Origin: Burkholderiales bacterium
GTDB taxonomy: Bacteria > Pseudomonadota > Gammaproteobacteria > Burkholderiales > Burkholderiaceae
DNA: 5,557 bases
Assembly (NCBI GenBank): GCA_903643055.1
Contig: CAHJWV010000065.1
Coordinates: forward strand, 1 to 5,557
Direction: 5' to 3'
Shown: piece by piece, positions 1 to 5,557 of the stretch
How the letters are laid out: each line of letters opens with the position of its first letter
Position numbering within the stretch: position 1 is the first letter of the stretch
Notes under the pieces: generated by a model
Databases searched by the model: none
Told to the model about the DNA's origin: nothing
Seen by the model: only the letters and a program-made list of their open reading frames with translations
Program-made: the position numbers and the translations under genes

Positions 1-495
1 GAAGGCGTGAGCTACGAGGAAATCCGCTACGAGGGCTATGGCATCGGCGGCGCCGCGTTGATCATCGATGCGATGACCGACAACCGCGTGCGCACCGTCG
101 CCGAGATCCGCCACGTGCTGAGCAAGCACGGCGGCAACCTCGGTACCGAAGGTTCGGTCGCCTTCCAGTTCAAGCATTGCGGCCAGTTGGTGTTCGCACC
201 CGGCACCGGTGAAGACAAGGTCATGGAAGTGGCGCTCGAAGCCGGCGCCGAAGATGTGGTGACCGGCGACGATGGCGCCATCGAAGTGCTGACCGCGCCG
301 CATGACTTCGAGGCCGTGAAAGCCGCGCTCGAAGCGGCAGGCCTGAAACCTGAAATCGCCGAAGTGACGATGCGTGCCGAGAACACCATCGAGCTCAGCG
401 GCGAAGACGCGCAACGCATGCAAAAGCTGCTTGACGTGATCGAAGACCTGGACGACACCCAAGCCGTCTTCCACAACACCCTCCTCGGCGAATGA
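1..495 (+). CDS. yebC: YebC/PmpR/TACO1-family protein, C-terminal part (5' end outside window)
   Basis: The reading frame is open from base 1, and the visible 164 residues align by eye with the second and third domains of YebC-family proteins (usually about 240 residues), so roughly 75-80 N-terminal residues are missing. A GTG at 7-9 is an internal valine, not a start: the family sequence [14 protein letters not shown] runs straight through it. Further family landmarks are [22 protein letters not shown] and GSVAFQF. Members were long annotated as DNA-binding transcriptional regulators (PmpR in Pseudomonas). The mitochondrial relative TACO1 and more recent bacterial work point to a role in translation, so the molecular role here is left open. 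The C-terminal third is acidic, as is usual. It ends 10 bases before purD, so the two may share a transcript. Family assignment is secure; exact function is not. Confidence 0.95.
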   Translation, partial: EGVSYEEIRYEGYGIGGAALIIDAMTDNRVRTVAEIRHVLSKHGGNLGTEGSVAFQFKHCGQLVFAPGTGEDKVMEVALEAGAEDVVTGDDGAIEVLTAPHDFEAVKAALEAAGLKPEIAEVTMRAENTIELSGEDAQRMQKLLDVIEDLDDTQAVFHNTLLGE

Positions 496-498
496 GAG
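494..498 (+). promoter_or_regulatory. probable ribosome binding site of purD
   Basis: The purine stretch GAGAG overlaps the yebC stop codon and lies 7 bases before the purD ATG at 506. It is a partial Shine-Dalgarno match only. Its position over the upstream stop would suit reinitiation by ribosomes finishing yebC. Confidence 0.4.
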
Positions 499-505
499 CA
501 GCCCC

Positions 506-1810
506 ATGAAAGTTCTCGTCATCGGCTCCGGCGGCCGCGAACACGCACTGGCCTGGAAGCTTGCGCAATCGACCAAGGTGCAGCGCGTTTATGTGGCGCC
601 CGGCAACGGCGGCACCGCGCTCGACGTGCAACTGAAGAACATTGCGATCACCGACGTCAAGGCGCTGGCCGACTTCGCCCAGGCGGAGAAGATCGCGCTG
701 ACGGTGGTTGGCCCCGAAGCGCCGCTGGCGGCCGGCGTGGTCGACGAATTCCGCTCGCGCGGCCTGCGCATCTTCGGCCCGACGCGCGCTGCCGCGCAGC
801 TCGAAAGCTCGAAGGCCTTTGCGAAGGACTTCATGAAGCGCCATGCAATCCCGACCGCCGACTACGACACCTTCTCTGATGTGGCGGCGGCGCATGCTTA
901 TGTCGACCGCATTGGCGCACCGATCGTCATCAAGGCCGATGGCCTGGCCGCGGGCAAGGGCGTGGTCGTTGCGATGACGCTCGACGAAGCCCATGAAGCC
1001 ATCGATTGGATGCTGAGCGGCGACAGCGGCGACAACAAGCTGGGCGTGCAACATAACGCTGGTGGTGCGCGGGTGGTGATCGAGGAGTTTCTGCAGGGCG
1101 AAGAAGCCAGCTTCATCGTGCTGTGCGACGGCCGCCATGTGCTGCCACTCGCCACCAGCCAGGATCACAAGCGTCTGCTCGATGCCGACCAGGGCCCGAA
1201 CACCGGCGGCATGGGCGCCTATTCGCCGGCGCCGGTGGTCACGCCCAATGTGCACGGCAAGGTCATGCAAGACATCATCCTGCCGACGATCGAAGGCATG
1301 GCGCGCGATGGCATTCCGTTCACCGGCTTTCTGTATGCCGGTTTGATGATCGATGAACACGGCGTGCCGAAGACGCTGGAGTTCAACACCCGCATGGGCG
1401 ACCCGGAAACGCAGCCGATCATGATGCGGCTCAAAAGCGATCTGTTCGATGTGTTCATGGCCGCGACCGATGGCACGCTGGATCAGGTTGCGCTGCAATG
1501 GGATCGCCGCGTGGCACTCGGCGTGGTGATGGCTGCCGCCGGCTACCCGCTCACCCCACGCAAGGGCGATGCGATCACCGGACTGCCGGAAACGACGACC
1601 GATGCGACGACCGACGCGATGGTGTTCCACGCCGGCACGGCGCCTCAGGGTGCCGGCACCGTGACTTCGGGTGGCCGCGTGCTGTGCGTGACGGCCTTGG
1701 GCGAATCGGTGAAGACCGCGCAGCACCGCGCTTACGACGTGCTGCAGAACATCCACTTCGATGGTGCGCAGTTCCGGCACGACATCGGCCATCGCGCGAT
1801 CAAGCGGTGA
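506..1810 (+). CDS. purD: phosphoribosylamine--glycine ligase (GAR synthetase)
   Basis: This cytoplasmic enzyme joins 5-phosphoribosylamine and glycine using ATP, giving glycinamide ribonucleotide, the second step of de novo purine synthesis. The 434 residues match the usual length of about 430. The N-terminal domain opens with MKVLVIGSGGREHALAWKL (1-19), and VVGPEAPL lies at 67-74. The ATP-grasp region follows, with IVIKADGLAAGKGVVV (140-155), VVIEEFLQGEEASF (190-203), QDHKRLLDADQGPNTGGMGAY (about 219-239) and the family signature RMGDPETQ (296-303) after LEFNT. The signature has Met where Escherichia coli has Phe, a known variant. The C-terminal domain ends in DIGHRAIKR. ATG 506 is chosen because the conserved Rossmann-like strand begins there and a GAG-rich stretch at 494-498 sits 7 bases upstream. 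No frameshift or missing motif is seen. Confidence 0.98.
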   Translation: MKVLVIGSGGREHALAWKLAQSTKVQRVYVAPGNGGTALDVQLKNIAITDVKALADFAQAEKIALTVVGPEAPLAAGVVDEFRSRGLRIFGPTRAAAQLESSKAFAKDFMKRHAIPTADYDTFSDVAAAHAYVDRIGAPIVIKADGLAAGKGVVVAMTLDEAHEAIDWMLSGDSGDNKLGVQHNAGGARVVIEEFLQGEEASFIVLCDGRHVLPLATSQDHKRLLDADQGPNTGGMGAYSPAPVVTPNVHGKVMQDIILPTIEGMARDGIPFTGFLYAGLMIDEHGVPKTLEFNTRMGDPETQPIMMRLKSDLFDVFMAATDGTLDQVALQWDRRVALGVVMAAAGYPLTPRKGDAITGLPETTTDATTDAMVFHAGTAPQGAGTVTSGGRVLCVTALGESVKTAQHRAYDVLQNIHFDGAQFRHDIGHRAIKR

Positions 1811-1903
1811 GGGGCCGGTGGCGTCACTCCGCTTTGTGCGTGCGGCCGGCGTTGCAGATGGCGCTGAGTCGCATCGGTGCGACCCCCTTGCTGCCCCTCT
1901 GAG
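1811..1903. other. purD-hemF intergenic region with no recognised gene or promoter
   Basis: This is the only gap longer than 30 bases in the window. I see no coding content that resembles a protein family, no clear -35/-10 pair and no stem followed by a T tract. It does hold a perfect 6-base inverted repeat (listed separately). A weaker pairing is possible between GCCGGT at 1814-1819 and GCCGGC at 1845-1850, which needs one G-U pair. The last 20 bases before hemF are mostly C and T and contain no Shine-Dalgarno-like purine run. It is the likeliest place for a separate hemF promoter if one exists, but the sequence does not show one to me. Confidence 0.6.
1868..1883 (+). repeat. small perfect inverted repeat (hairpin) upstream of hemF
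   Basis: GTCGCA (1868-1873) and TGCGAC (1878-1883) are exact reverse complements separated by the four bases TCGG. In RNA this could fold into a 6-base-pair stem with a 4-base loop, ending 20 bases before the hemF ATG. It is followed by CCCCTTG rather than a run of T, so it does not look like an intrinsic terminator. Repeats this short occur by chance in GC-rich DNA, so a biological role is uncertain. Confidence 0.4.
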
Positions 1904-2830
1904 ATGAACACCCAAGACGTCCGTAGCTATCTGCTGGGCCTGCAGCACCGGATCATCGGCGCGATGGAGACCGAGGGCGGCGAGCCCTTCGTCACCGATG
2001 CCTGGACGCGCGAGCCCGGCGGCAAGCTCGAAGGCGATGGGCTGTCGCGGCTGATCGAAGACGGCCGCCTGCTGGAGCGCGGCGGCTGCAACTTCTCGCA
2101 TGTCAAAGGCCGGGCGATGCCGCCATCGGCCACACAGCATCGGCCGGAGTTGGCCGGTGCGCCTTTCGAGGCGCTGGGCGTGTCGCTGGTTTTTCATCCA
2201 CGCAATCCGCATGTGCCGACGGTGCACATGAACGTACGCATGTTTGCCGCGCTGCCGGCCGATCGCGCGCCGGTGGTGTGGTTCGGCGGCGGCATGGACC
2301 TCACGCCGTACTACGGCTTCGAGGAAGACGCGCAGCACTTTCACCGCATCAACCGCGATGCGCTCGCGCCGTTTGGCGACGACAAGTACCCGCGCTTCAA
2401 GCAATGGTGCGACGAATACTTTTTCTTGAAGCACCGCAACGAGCCGCGCGGCATCGGCGGCGTGTTCTTCGATGACTTCGCGGAAGGTGGCTTCGACAAT
2501 GGCTTTGCGTTGATCCGTGCGGTTGGCGACGGGCTCGTTGATGCGTATCTGCCGATCGTGCAGCGCCGCCGTGAAACGCCTTACGGCGAGCGCGAGCGCG
2601 ACTTCCAGGCTTACCGCCGTGGCCGCTATGTCGAATTCAATCTGGTGTTCGACCGCGGCACCTTGTTCGGGCTGCAGTCCGGCGGGCGCACCGAAAGCAT
2701 CCTGATGTCGATGCCGCCGATCGTGAAGTGGCGCTACAACTGGTCGCCCGAAGCCGGCACGCCGGAGGCGCGCCTGTACAGCGACTTCCTGCGCCCGCGC
2801 GATTGGGCTTCGGCGGGGCCGATCGCTTGA
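1904..2830 (+). CDS. hemF: oxygen-dependent coproporphyrinogen III oxidase
   Basis: HemF converts coproporphyrinogen III to protoporphyrinogen IX by oxidative decarboxylation of two propionate side chains, using O2, in heme synthesis. It implies aerobic or facultative growth. The 308-residue product is about the usual length of 300. Conserved segments in order are FERGG-like [12 protein letters not shown] (56-67), MPPSAT (72-77), [15 protein letters not shown] (98-112), [12 protein letters not shown] (126-137), the PROSITE-type signature running from KQWC at 166 through [14 protein letters not shown] (177-190), [14 protein letters not shown] (240-253) and [12 protein letters not shown] (261-272). 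The frame is open upstream to a GTG at 1877, but ATG 1904 is preferred because the extra nine residues (RPPCCPSE type) match nothing in the family and sit over the hairpin. No clear ribosome binding site precedes the ATG. Its TGA stop lies inside the proposed nadD start. Confidence 0.97.
   Translation: MNTQDVRSYLLGLQHRIIGAMETEGGEPFVTDAWTREPGGKLEGDGLSRLIEDGRLLERGGCNFSHVKGRAMPPSATQHRPELAGAPFEALGVSLVFHPRNPHVPTVHMNVRMFAALPADRAPVVWFGGGMDLTPYYGFEEDAQHFHRINRDALAPFGDDKYPRFKQWCDEYFFLKHRNEPRGIGGVFFDDFAEGGFDNGFALIRAVGDGLVDAYLPIVQRRRETPYGERERDFQAYRRGRYVEFNLVFDRGTLFGLQSGGRTESILMSMPPIVKWRYNWSPEAGTPEARLYSDFLRPRDWASAGPIA
2812..2818 (+). promoter_or_regulatory. possible ribosome binding site of nadD
   Basis: GGCGGGG inside the hemF 3' end lies 8 bases before the TTG at 2827. 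It is G-rich rather than a true AGGAGG match. It mildly supports the TTG start, along with the overlap of that codon with the hemF stop. Confidence 0.35.
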
Positions 2831-3420
2831 ATCGCATTGGACTGTTCGGCGGCAGCTTCGACCCGGTGCACAACGCGCACCTGGCGTTGGCGCAAGCCGC
2901 GCTCGCCGAGTTGAAGCTCGATCAGCTGCACTGGGTGCCGGCGGGCAAGCCCTGGCAGAAGGCGCGTGAACTGGCGCCGGCCATCCATCGCGCGGCGATG
3001 GTGCGGCTGGCCCTCGAAGGCGAGCCGCGCTTCGTGCTCGATGCGAGCGAGTTGCACCGTGACGGTCCGAGCTACAGCATCGACACCGTGCGTCAGCTTC
3101 ATGCCCAGCAAGCTGACGCGCAGTGCTATCTCATCATCGGCCAGGATCAATACACGTCGCTGCACACCTGGCGCGATTGGCAGGAGTTGCTGAGCCGGGT
3201 GACGCTGGCCGTGGCCAACCGGCCGGGCGTGGCGATGCACGCCGATGAGCGTGTGCACGAGGCCCATCGGCAAGCCGTGAGCCTGCCGATGATGAACATT
3301 TCTTCCACCGACATCCGCGCCCGAGTGGCGGCAGGGCAGGGCATCGCCGACCTGGCCCCCGCTGCTGTGGCGCGCTATATTGATCATTACGACCTCTACA
3401 GAGGCACCCCCAGGAGTTGA
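2827..3420 (+). CDS. nadD: nicotinate-nucleotide adenylyltransferase, probable TTG start
   Basis: NadD transfers AMP from ATP to nicotinate mononucleotide, giving deamido-NAD, the next-to-last step of NAD synthesis. The 197-residue product fits the family (about 200). The nucleotidyltransferase motif [17 protein letters not shown] begins at residue 5, with [10 protein letters not shown] holding the conserved histidines. GPSYSIDTV lies at 80-88, IIGQDQY then LHTWRDW at 103-118, and the C-terminal ISSTDIR at 158-164, followed by [11 protein letters not shown]. There is no ATG or GTG between the hemF end and the first motif. TTG 2827 gives (M)NRIGLFGG, the expected distance to the motif, overlaps the hemF stop as TTGA and has a G-rich run (2812-2818) 8 bases upstream. 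In-frame codons further upstream would encode sequence unlike the family. It abuts rsfS. Confidence 0.95.
   Translation: MNRIGLFGGSFDPVHNAHLALAQAALAELKLDQLHWVPAGKPWQKARELAPAIHRAAMVRLALEGEPRFVLDASELHRDGPSYSIDTVRQLHAQQADAQCYLIIGQDQYTSLHTWRDWQELLSRVTLAVANRPGVAMHADERVHEAHRQAVSLPMMNISSTDIRARVAAGQGIADLAPAAVARYIDHYDLYRGTPRS
3412..3416 (+). promoter_or_regulatory. ribosome binding site of rsfS
   Basis: AGGAG lies within the last codons of nadD, 4 bases before the rsfS ATG at 3421. It is the best Shine-Dalgarno match in the window. It fixes the rsfS start directly after the nadD stop, so ribosomes ending nadD are positioned to restart on rsfS. Confidence 0.75.
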
Positions 3421-4383
3421 ATGGACATCCGAAAACTGCAGCGCGCCATCGTCGATGGTCTCGAAGACGTGAAAGCCCAAGGCATTCAGGTTTTTGATAC
3501 CGAGCATCTGTCACCGCTCTTCGAGCGCGTCGTCATTGCCTCGGGCACCTCGAACCGACAAACCAAAGCGCTGGCCGCCAGCGTGCGCGATGCCGTGAAG
3601 TCGAAGGGCTTTCCGGTGCTGCGCACCGAGGGGGAAGACAACGGCGAATGGATCATCGTGGACTGCGGCGCTGCCGTCGTGCACGTGATGCAGCCCGCGA
3701 TCCGCGAGTACTACCACCTCGAAGAGATCTGGGGCGACAAGCCGGTCAAGCTGAAGGTCGAGGTCGCCTCGACCAAGCTGGTCAAGGCCTCCGAGCCCGA
3801 TGAGCCTGAAAAGGCCCTGAAGCCAGGCAAGAAAACGGCGGCCAAGAAGGCCGCTTCCAAGACGGTGGCTTCGAAGGCCCCGGCATCGCAGAAGCCTGCT
3901 GCGAAGACCGCCGTCAAAGCGCCGGCCAAGAAGGCGGCAACTGCTCGCACAAGCACAGCAACGAGCACAGCGACGAGCTCGCGGACAGGCACCAGCACGC
4001 GCGTCAGCGCAGGCACGACGGCAGGCCGGTCCTCTTCGAGCAGAGCGACAACGGCAGCCAAGCCGGTGGTGGCCAAGAAGAAGACCTCGTCGACCAACGT
4101 GACGATCCTGAAGGTGGGCCTGCCCAAACCTGCAGCGAAGAAGGCAGCAGCGAAGGCTGCGCCGGCACGCCGCGGTGCTCCGGCCCCCGCAGGCGTCACG
4201 CGCACCGTCGGTGTGAAGTCGAGTGCGGCCAAGTCTGCGTCTGTGAAAACCGCATCGGCCAAGAAGCCGCCGGTCAAGACCGTGGCAGCAAGGCCCGCTC
4301 CGGCCAAGAAGGCGGCACCGAAGCCAGCGGCCAAGCCAGCTGCCAAGAAGGCGGCGACCAAGAAGACCTCCAGCCGGGCGTGA
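3421..4383 (+). CDS. rsfS: ribosome silencing factor RsfS with a long basic Ala/Lys-rich C-terminal extension
   Basis: RsfS binds protein uL14 of the 50S subunit and blocks joining of the 30S subunit, slowing translation in poor conditions. Residues 1 to about 117 form a normal core: [16 protein letters not shown] (37-52), then [16 protein letters not shown] (77-92), [12 protein letters not shown] (95-106). The family normally ends near here (E. coli YbeB is about 105 residues). This protein continues to 320. The extension (118-320) has a short acidic patch (SEPDEPE, 124-130). After that, by my count, it has no Asp or Glu but about 36 Lys and 10 Arg, and no aromatic, His, Met or Cys. Ala-Lys-Lys units recur, a Ser/Thr/Arg-rich part lies at 174-211, and [12 protein letters not shown] at 225-236 is the only hydrophobic island. 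Such tails resemble histone H1-like and AlgP proteins and are probably disordered. The frame is continuous into the rlmH overlap, so this is not an obvious frameshift artefact. Confidence 0.95.
   Translation: MDIRKLQRAIVDGLEDVKAQGIQVFDTEHLSPLFERVVIASGTSNRQTKALAASVRDAVKSKGFPVLRTEGEDNGEWIIVDCGAAVVHVMQPAIREYYHLEEIWGDKPVKLKVEVASTKLVKASEPDEPEKALKPGKKTAAKKAASKTVASKAPASQKPAAKTAVKAPAKKAATARTSTATSTATSSRTGTSTRVSAGTTAGRSSSSRATTAAKPVVAKKKTSSTNVTILKVGLPKPAAKKAAAKAAPARRGAPAPAGVTRTVGVKSSAAKSASVKTASAKKPPVKTVAARPAPAKKAAPKPAAKPAAKKAATKKTSSRA
3829..4380 (+). repeat. degenerate Ala-Lys-Lys codon repeat region in the rsfS 3' part
   Basis: The 9-mer GCCAAGAAG (Ala-Lys-Lys), always in frame, occurs exactly at 3841, 3925, 4072, 4258, 4303 and 4342. 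Near copies are at 4135 (GCGAAGAAG) and 4357 (ACCAAGAAG). Spacing is irregular, so this is a dispersed low-complexity repeat, not a clean tandem array. Such DNA can expand or contract by slippage or recombination in steps that keep the frame. Confidence 0.7.
3949..3984 (+). repeat. three imperfect 12-base tandem units in the rsfS tail
   Basis: ACAAGCACAGCA (3949), ACGAGCACAGCG (3961) and the more diverged ACGAGCTCGCGG (3973) follow one another in frame, encoding TSTA, TSTA and TSSR. The first two differ at 2 of 12 bases. This stretch also uses more A-ending codons (ACA, GCA) than the surrounding genes, which fits recent local duplication or relaxed selection. Confidence 0.55.
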
Positions 4384-4847
4384 AGCTGCTGCTTGCCGCC
4401 GTCGGCCAGCGGCAGCCCGCGTGGGCCGACACGGCCTATGAGGATTTCGCCAAGCGCTTTCCACCGGAAATGCGCTTGGAATTGAAAGCCGTGAAGGCCG
4501 AGCCACGCGGCTCCAAGACCTATGAGCAACTGATGGCCGCCGAGGCCACGCGCCTCGAAGCCGCCTTACCTAAAGGCGTTCGACGCGTGGTGCTTGACGA
4601 GCGCGGCGACCGGCTCACCACGGTGCAACTGTCGGCACGCATGAAGGCGTGGATGCACGATGGCCGCGATGTCGCGTTGCTGATTGGCGGCCCCGATGGC
4701 CTGGATGCTTCGCTGAAGCAAACCGCCGACGAGACGCTGCGGCTGTCTGACCTGACTCTTCCCCATGCCTTCGTGCGCGTGCTGCTGGCCGAGGCGCTGT
4801 ACCGCGCCTGGACCTTGATGGTGAACCATCCCTACCATCGTGAATGA
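4380..4847 (+). CDS. rlmH: 23S rRNA (pseudouridine1915-N3)-methyltransferase
   Basis: RlmH is a SPOUT-class methyltransferase that uses S-adenosylmethionine to methylate pseudouridine 1915 in helix 69 of 23S rRNA, acting on assembled 70S ribosomes. The 155 residues equal the E. coli length. Visible landmarks are KLLLAAVGQ (2-10), [10 protein letters not shown] (72-81), the SAM-pocket segment [10 protein letters not shown] (100-109) and the knotted C-terminal part [24 protein letters not shown] (121-144), ending in NHPYHRE. The start is GTG 4380, which overlaps the rsfS stop as GTGA. No alternative start lies near, and the conserved beta-strand begins at the next codon. No clear ribosome binding site is seen, so expression is likely coupled to rsfS translation. 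The rsfS-rlmH pairing corresponds to ybeB-ybeA in E. coli. Confidence 0.97.
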   Translation: MKLLLAAVGQRQPAWADTAYEDFAKRFPPEMRLELKAVKAEPRGSKTYEQLMAAEATRLEAALPKGVRRVVLDERGDRLTTVQLSARMKAWMHDGRDVALLIGGPDGLDASLKQTADETLRLSDLTLPHAFVRVLLAEALYRAWTLMVNHPYHRE

Positions 4848-4874
4848 GCGCATGGCGCCTACCTGATTTCCACC

Positions 4875-5477
4875 ATGCCTGACTTCATTTATCTCGCATC
4901 GCAGAGCCCTCGCCGCCGTCAACTGCTGACGCAGATCGGCGTGCGCCACGAACTGCTGCTGGCCGATGACAGCGAAGACGCCGAAGCCCTGGAAGCCGAG
5001 GTGGCCGGCGAGTTGCCGGCAGCCTATGTCGAGCGCGTGACCCAAGCGAAGCTGCAGGCCGCAAGCAGGCGCCTGAAGGCGCGCGGCCTGGAAGCGGCGC
5101 CGGTGCTGTGTGCCGACACCACCGTGGCACTGGGCCGGCGCATTCTGGGCAAGCCGACGGACGCCGATGACGCGCGCCAGACCTTGTCGCTGCTGTCGGG
5201 CCGCAGCCACCGCGTCATCACCGCGGTAGCCGTGGCGGCCGGGCGGCGCATGCTGTGGGCCGTCAACGTGTCCAAGGTGCAGTTTGCCGAGATCGATGCG
5301 AAGCAGATCGAGGCTTACATCGACAGCGGCGAACCGTTCGGCAAGGCCGGTGCCTATGCGATCCAGAGCAGCGCTGCGGCATGGGTCGAGCGCATTGAAG
5401 GCAGCTACTCCGGTATCATGGGTTTGCCTCTTTTCGAGACGGCCCAACTGCTGAGACAAGCACGCGTCACCTTCTGA
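4875..5477 (+). CDS. maf: Maf-family nucleoside triphosphate pyrophosphatase, YhdE-like (dTTP/UTP type)
   Basis: Maf proteins hydrolyse noncanonical or excess nucleoside triphosphates to monophosphates and pyrophosphate; the YhdE branch prefers dTTP, UTP and modified pyrimidines. The 200-residue product has the family N-terminus IYLASQSPRRRQLL (5-18), the ADT motif with the likely catalytic Asp at 81, LGKPTDADDARQTLSLLSGRSH (91-112), SGEPFGKAGAYAIQS (151-165) and GSYSGIMGLPLFET (176-189). The SPRR, ADT and KAGAYxIQ elements fit YhdE rather than the m7GTP-specific YceF branch, which has SPWRR and SDQV in these places; this is from memory of the E. coli proteins. ATG 4875 is 27 bases after rlmH, with no clear ribosome binding site. 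The family was once described as a septum inhibitor, and its neighbour rng was also first named for cell-shape effects. Confidence 0.96.
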   Translation: MPDFIYLASQSPRRRQLLTQIGVRHELLLADDSEDAEALEAEVAGELPAAYVERVTQAKLQAASRRLKARGLEAAPVLCADTTVALGRRILGKPTDADDARQTLSLLSGRSHRVITAVAVAAGRRMLWAVNVSKVQFAEIDAKQIEAYIDSGEPFGKAGAYAIQSSAAAWVERIEGSYSGIMGLPLFETAQLLRQARVTF

Positions 5478-5501
5478 CGCGCACAACCGAGACCCGCCCG
5501 A

Positions 5502-5557
5502 ATGCACGACATTCTCATCAACTGGGCGCCCCAGGAAACGCGTGTCGCGGTGGTCGA
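5502..5557 (+). CDS. rng: ribonuclease G, N-terminal fragment (continues past window end)
   Basis: Starting at ATG 5502, 18 complete codons read MHDILINWAPQETRVAVV before the window ends. This matches the start of RNase G (E. coli form ILIN-TPQETRVA), and it is distinct from RNase E, which starts with a KRMLIN-type sequence. RNase G is an endoribonuclease that matures the 5' end of 16S rRNA and takes part in mRNA decay; its S1 and catalytic domains would lie outside the window. The gene starts 24 bases after maf, in the maf-rng order common in proteobacteria. The short length limits confidence, but the motif is distinctive. Confidence 0.88.
   Translation, partial: MHDILINWAPQETRVAVV

Noticed and set aside
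1811..1850. Possible terminator after purD from GCCGGT/GCCGGC pairing
   Set aside because: The stem is only six pairs including a G-U pair, with a 25-base loop and no T tract, so it does not meet the pattern of an intrinsic terminator.
1877..1903. GTG at 1877 as the hemF start
   Set aside because: It would add nine residues (Pro/Cys-rich) that do not resemble HemF N-termini, and it lies in the hairpin. ATG 1904 gives the expected length.
395..2434. Long open frame of 679 codons on the minus strand, opposite yebC, purD and hemF
   Set aside because: It lies antisense to well-recognised conserved genes. Its His/Arg/Ala-rich translation resembles no family I know, as expected for a shadow frame in GC-rich DNA.
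2728..2826. An N-terminal extension of nadD reaching back into hemF
   Set aside because: The added residues are the hemF 3' end read in another frame and precede the normal NadD N-terminus, so TTG 2827 is preferred.
3772..4383. The RsfS tail as a separate AlgP/histone H1-like gene fused by a sequencing frameshift or lost stop
   Set aside because: There is no internal start with a ribosome binding site at the junction. The frame is continuous, and its end overlaps rlmH in the usual coupled manner. A genuine extension is simpler, though resequencing would settle it.
3511..4529. Two long minus-strand open frames (3511-4506 and 3711-4529) opposite rsfS, one with repeated Leu-Leu-Gly-Arg-Arg units, the other rich in Ala and Val
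   Set aside because: Their repeats simply mirror the Ala-Lys-Lys codon repeats of rsfS. There is no family resemblance and rsfS-rlmH coding is certain here.
4852..4866. Four-codon ATG frame between rlmH and maf as a leader peptide
   Set aside because: It is too short to distinguish from chance and has no ribosome binding site or attenuator-like structure after it.

Overview
This window is a GC-rich, densely packed, entirely plus-strand stretch of housekeeping genes. Sequence style and gene order (yebC, purD, hemF, nadD, rsfS, rlmH, maf, rng) point to a betaproteobacterium of the order Burkholderiales, perhaps the Rubrivivax/Leptothrix/Roseateles area. That placement rests on remembered gene order and family sequence, not on a search, and the genus is only a guess.

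Layout: positions 1-495 hold the C-terminal two thirds of a YebC/PmpR-family protein whose start lies outside the window. purD (506-1810, purine synthesis) follows 10 bases later. A 93-base gap (1811-1903), the only real intergenic space, contains a small perfect hairpin and leads to hemF (1904-2830, oxygen-dependent heme synthesis). From hemF on, genes touch or overlap: nadD (2827-3420, NAD synthesis, probable TTG start inside the hemF stop), rsfS (3421-4383, ribosome silencing factor), and rlmH (4380-4847, 23S rRNA methyltransferase, GTG start overlapping the rsfS stop). maf (4875-5477, nucleotide pyrophosphatase) and the first 18 codons of rng (RNase G, 5502 to the window end) follow after gaps of 27 and 24 bases. 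No stretch over 300 bases lacks a gene, and I see no RNA gene, mobile element, CRISPR array or convincing intrinsic terminator.

Functionally the genes mix cofactor and nucleotide metabolism (purD, hemF, nadD, maf) with translation and rRNA biology (yebC family, rsfS, rlmH, rng). nadD-rsfS-rlmH is a widely conserved bacterial trio, and the tight junctions suggest that hemF through rlmH are transcribed together and partly translationally coupled.

The one clearly uncommon feature is in RsfS. A normal core of about 117 residues is followed by about 200 residues of low-complexity, strongly basic Ala/Lys/Pro/Ser/Thr sequence resembling histone H1-like or AlgP-like tails. By my count it has no acidic residue after position 130. 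It carries Ala-Lys-Lys repeats, a Ser/Thr/Arg-rich middle and one short hydrophobic island. I found no evidence of a new multi-gene system; the rest of the window is ordinary.
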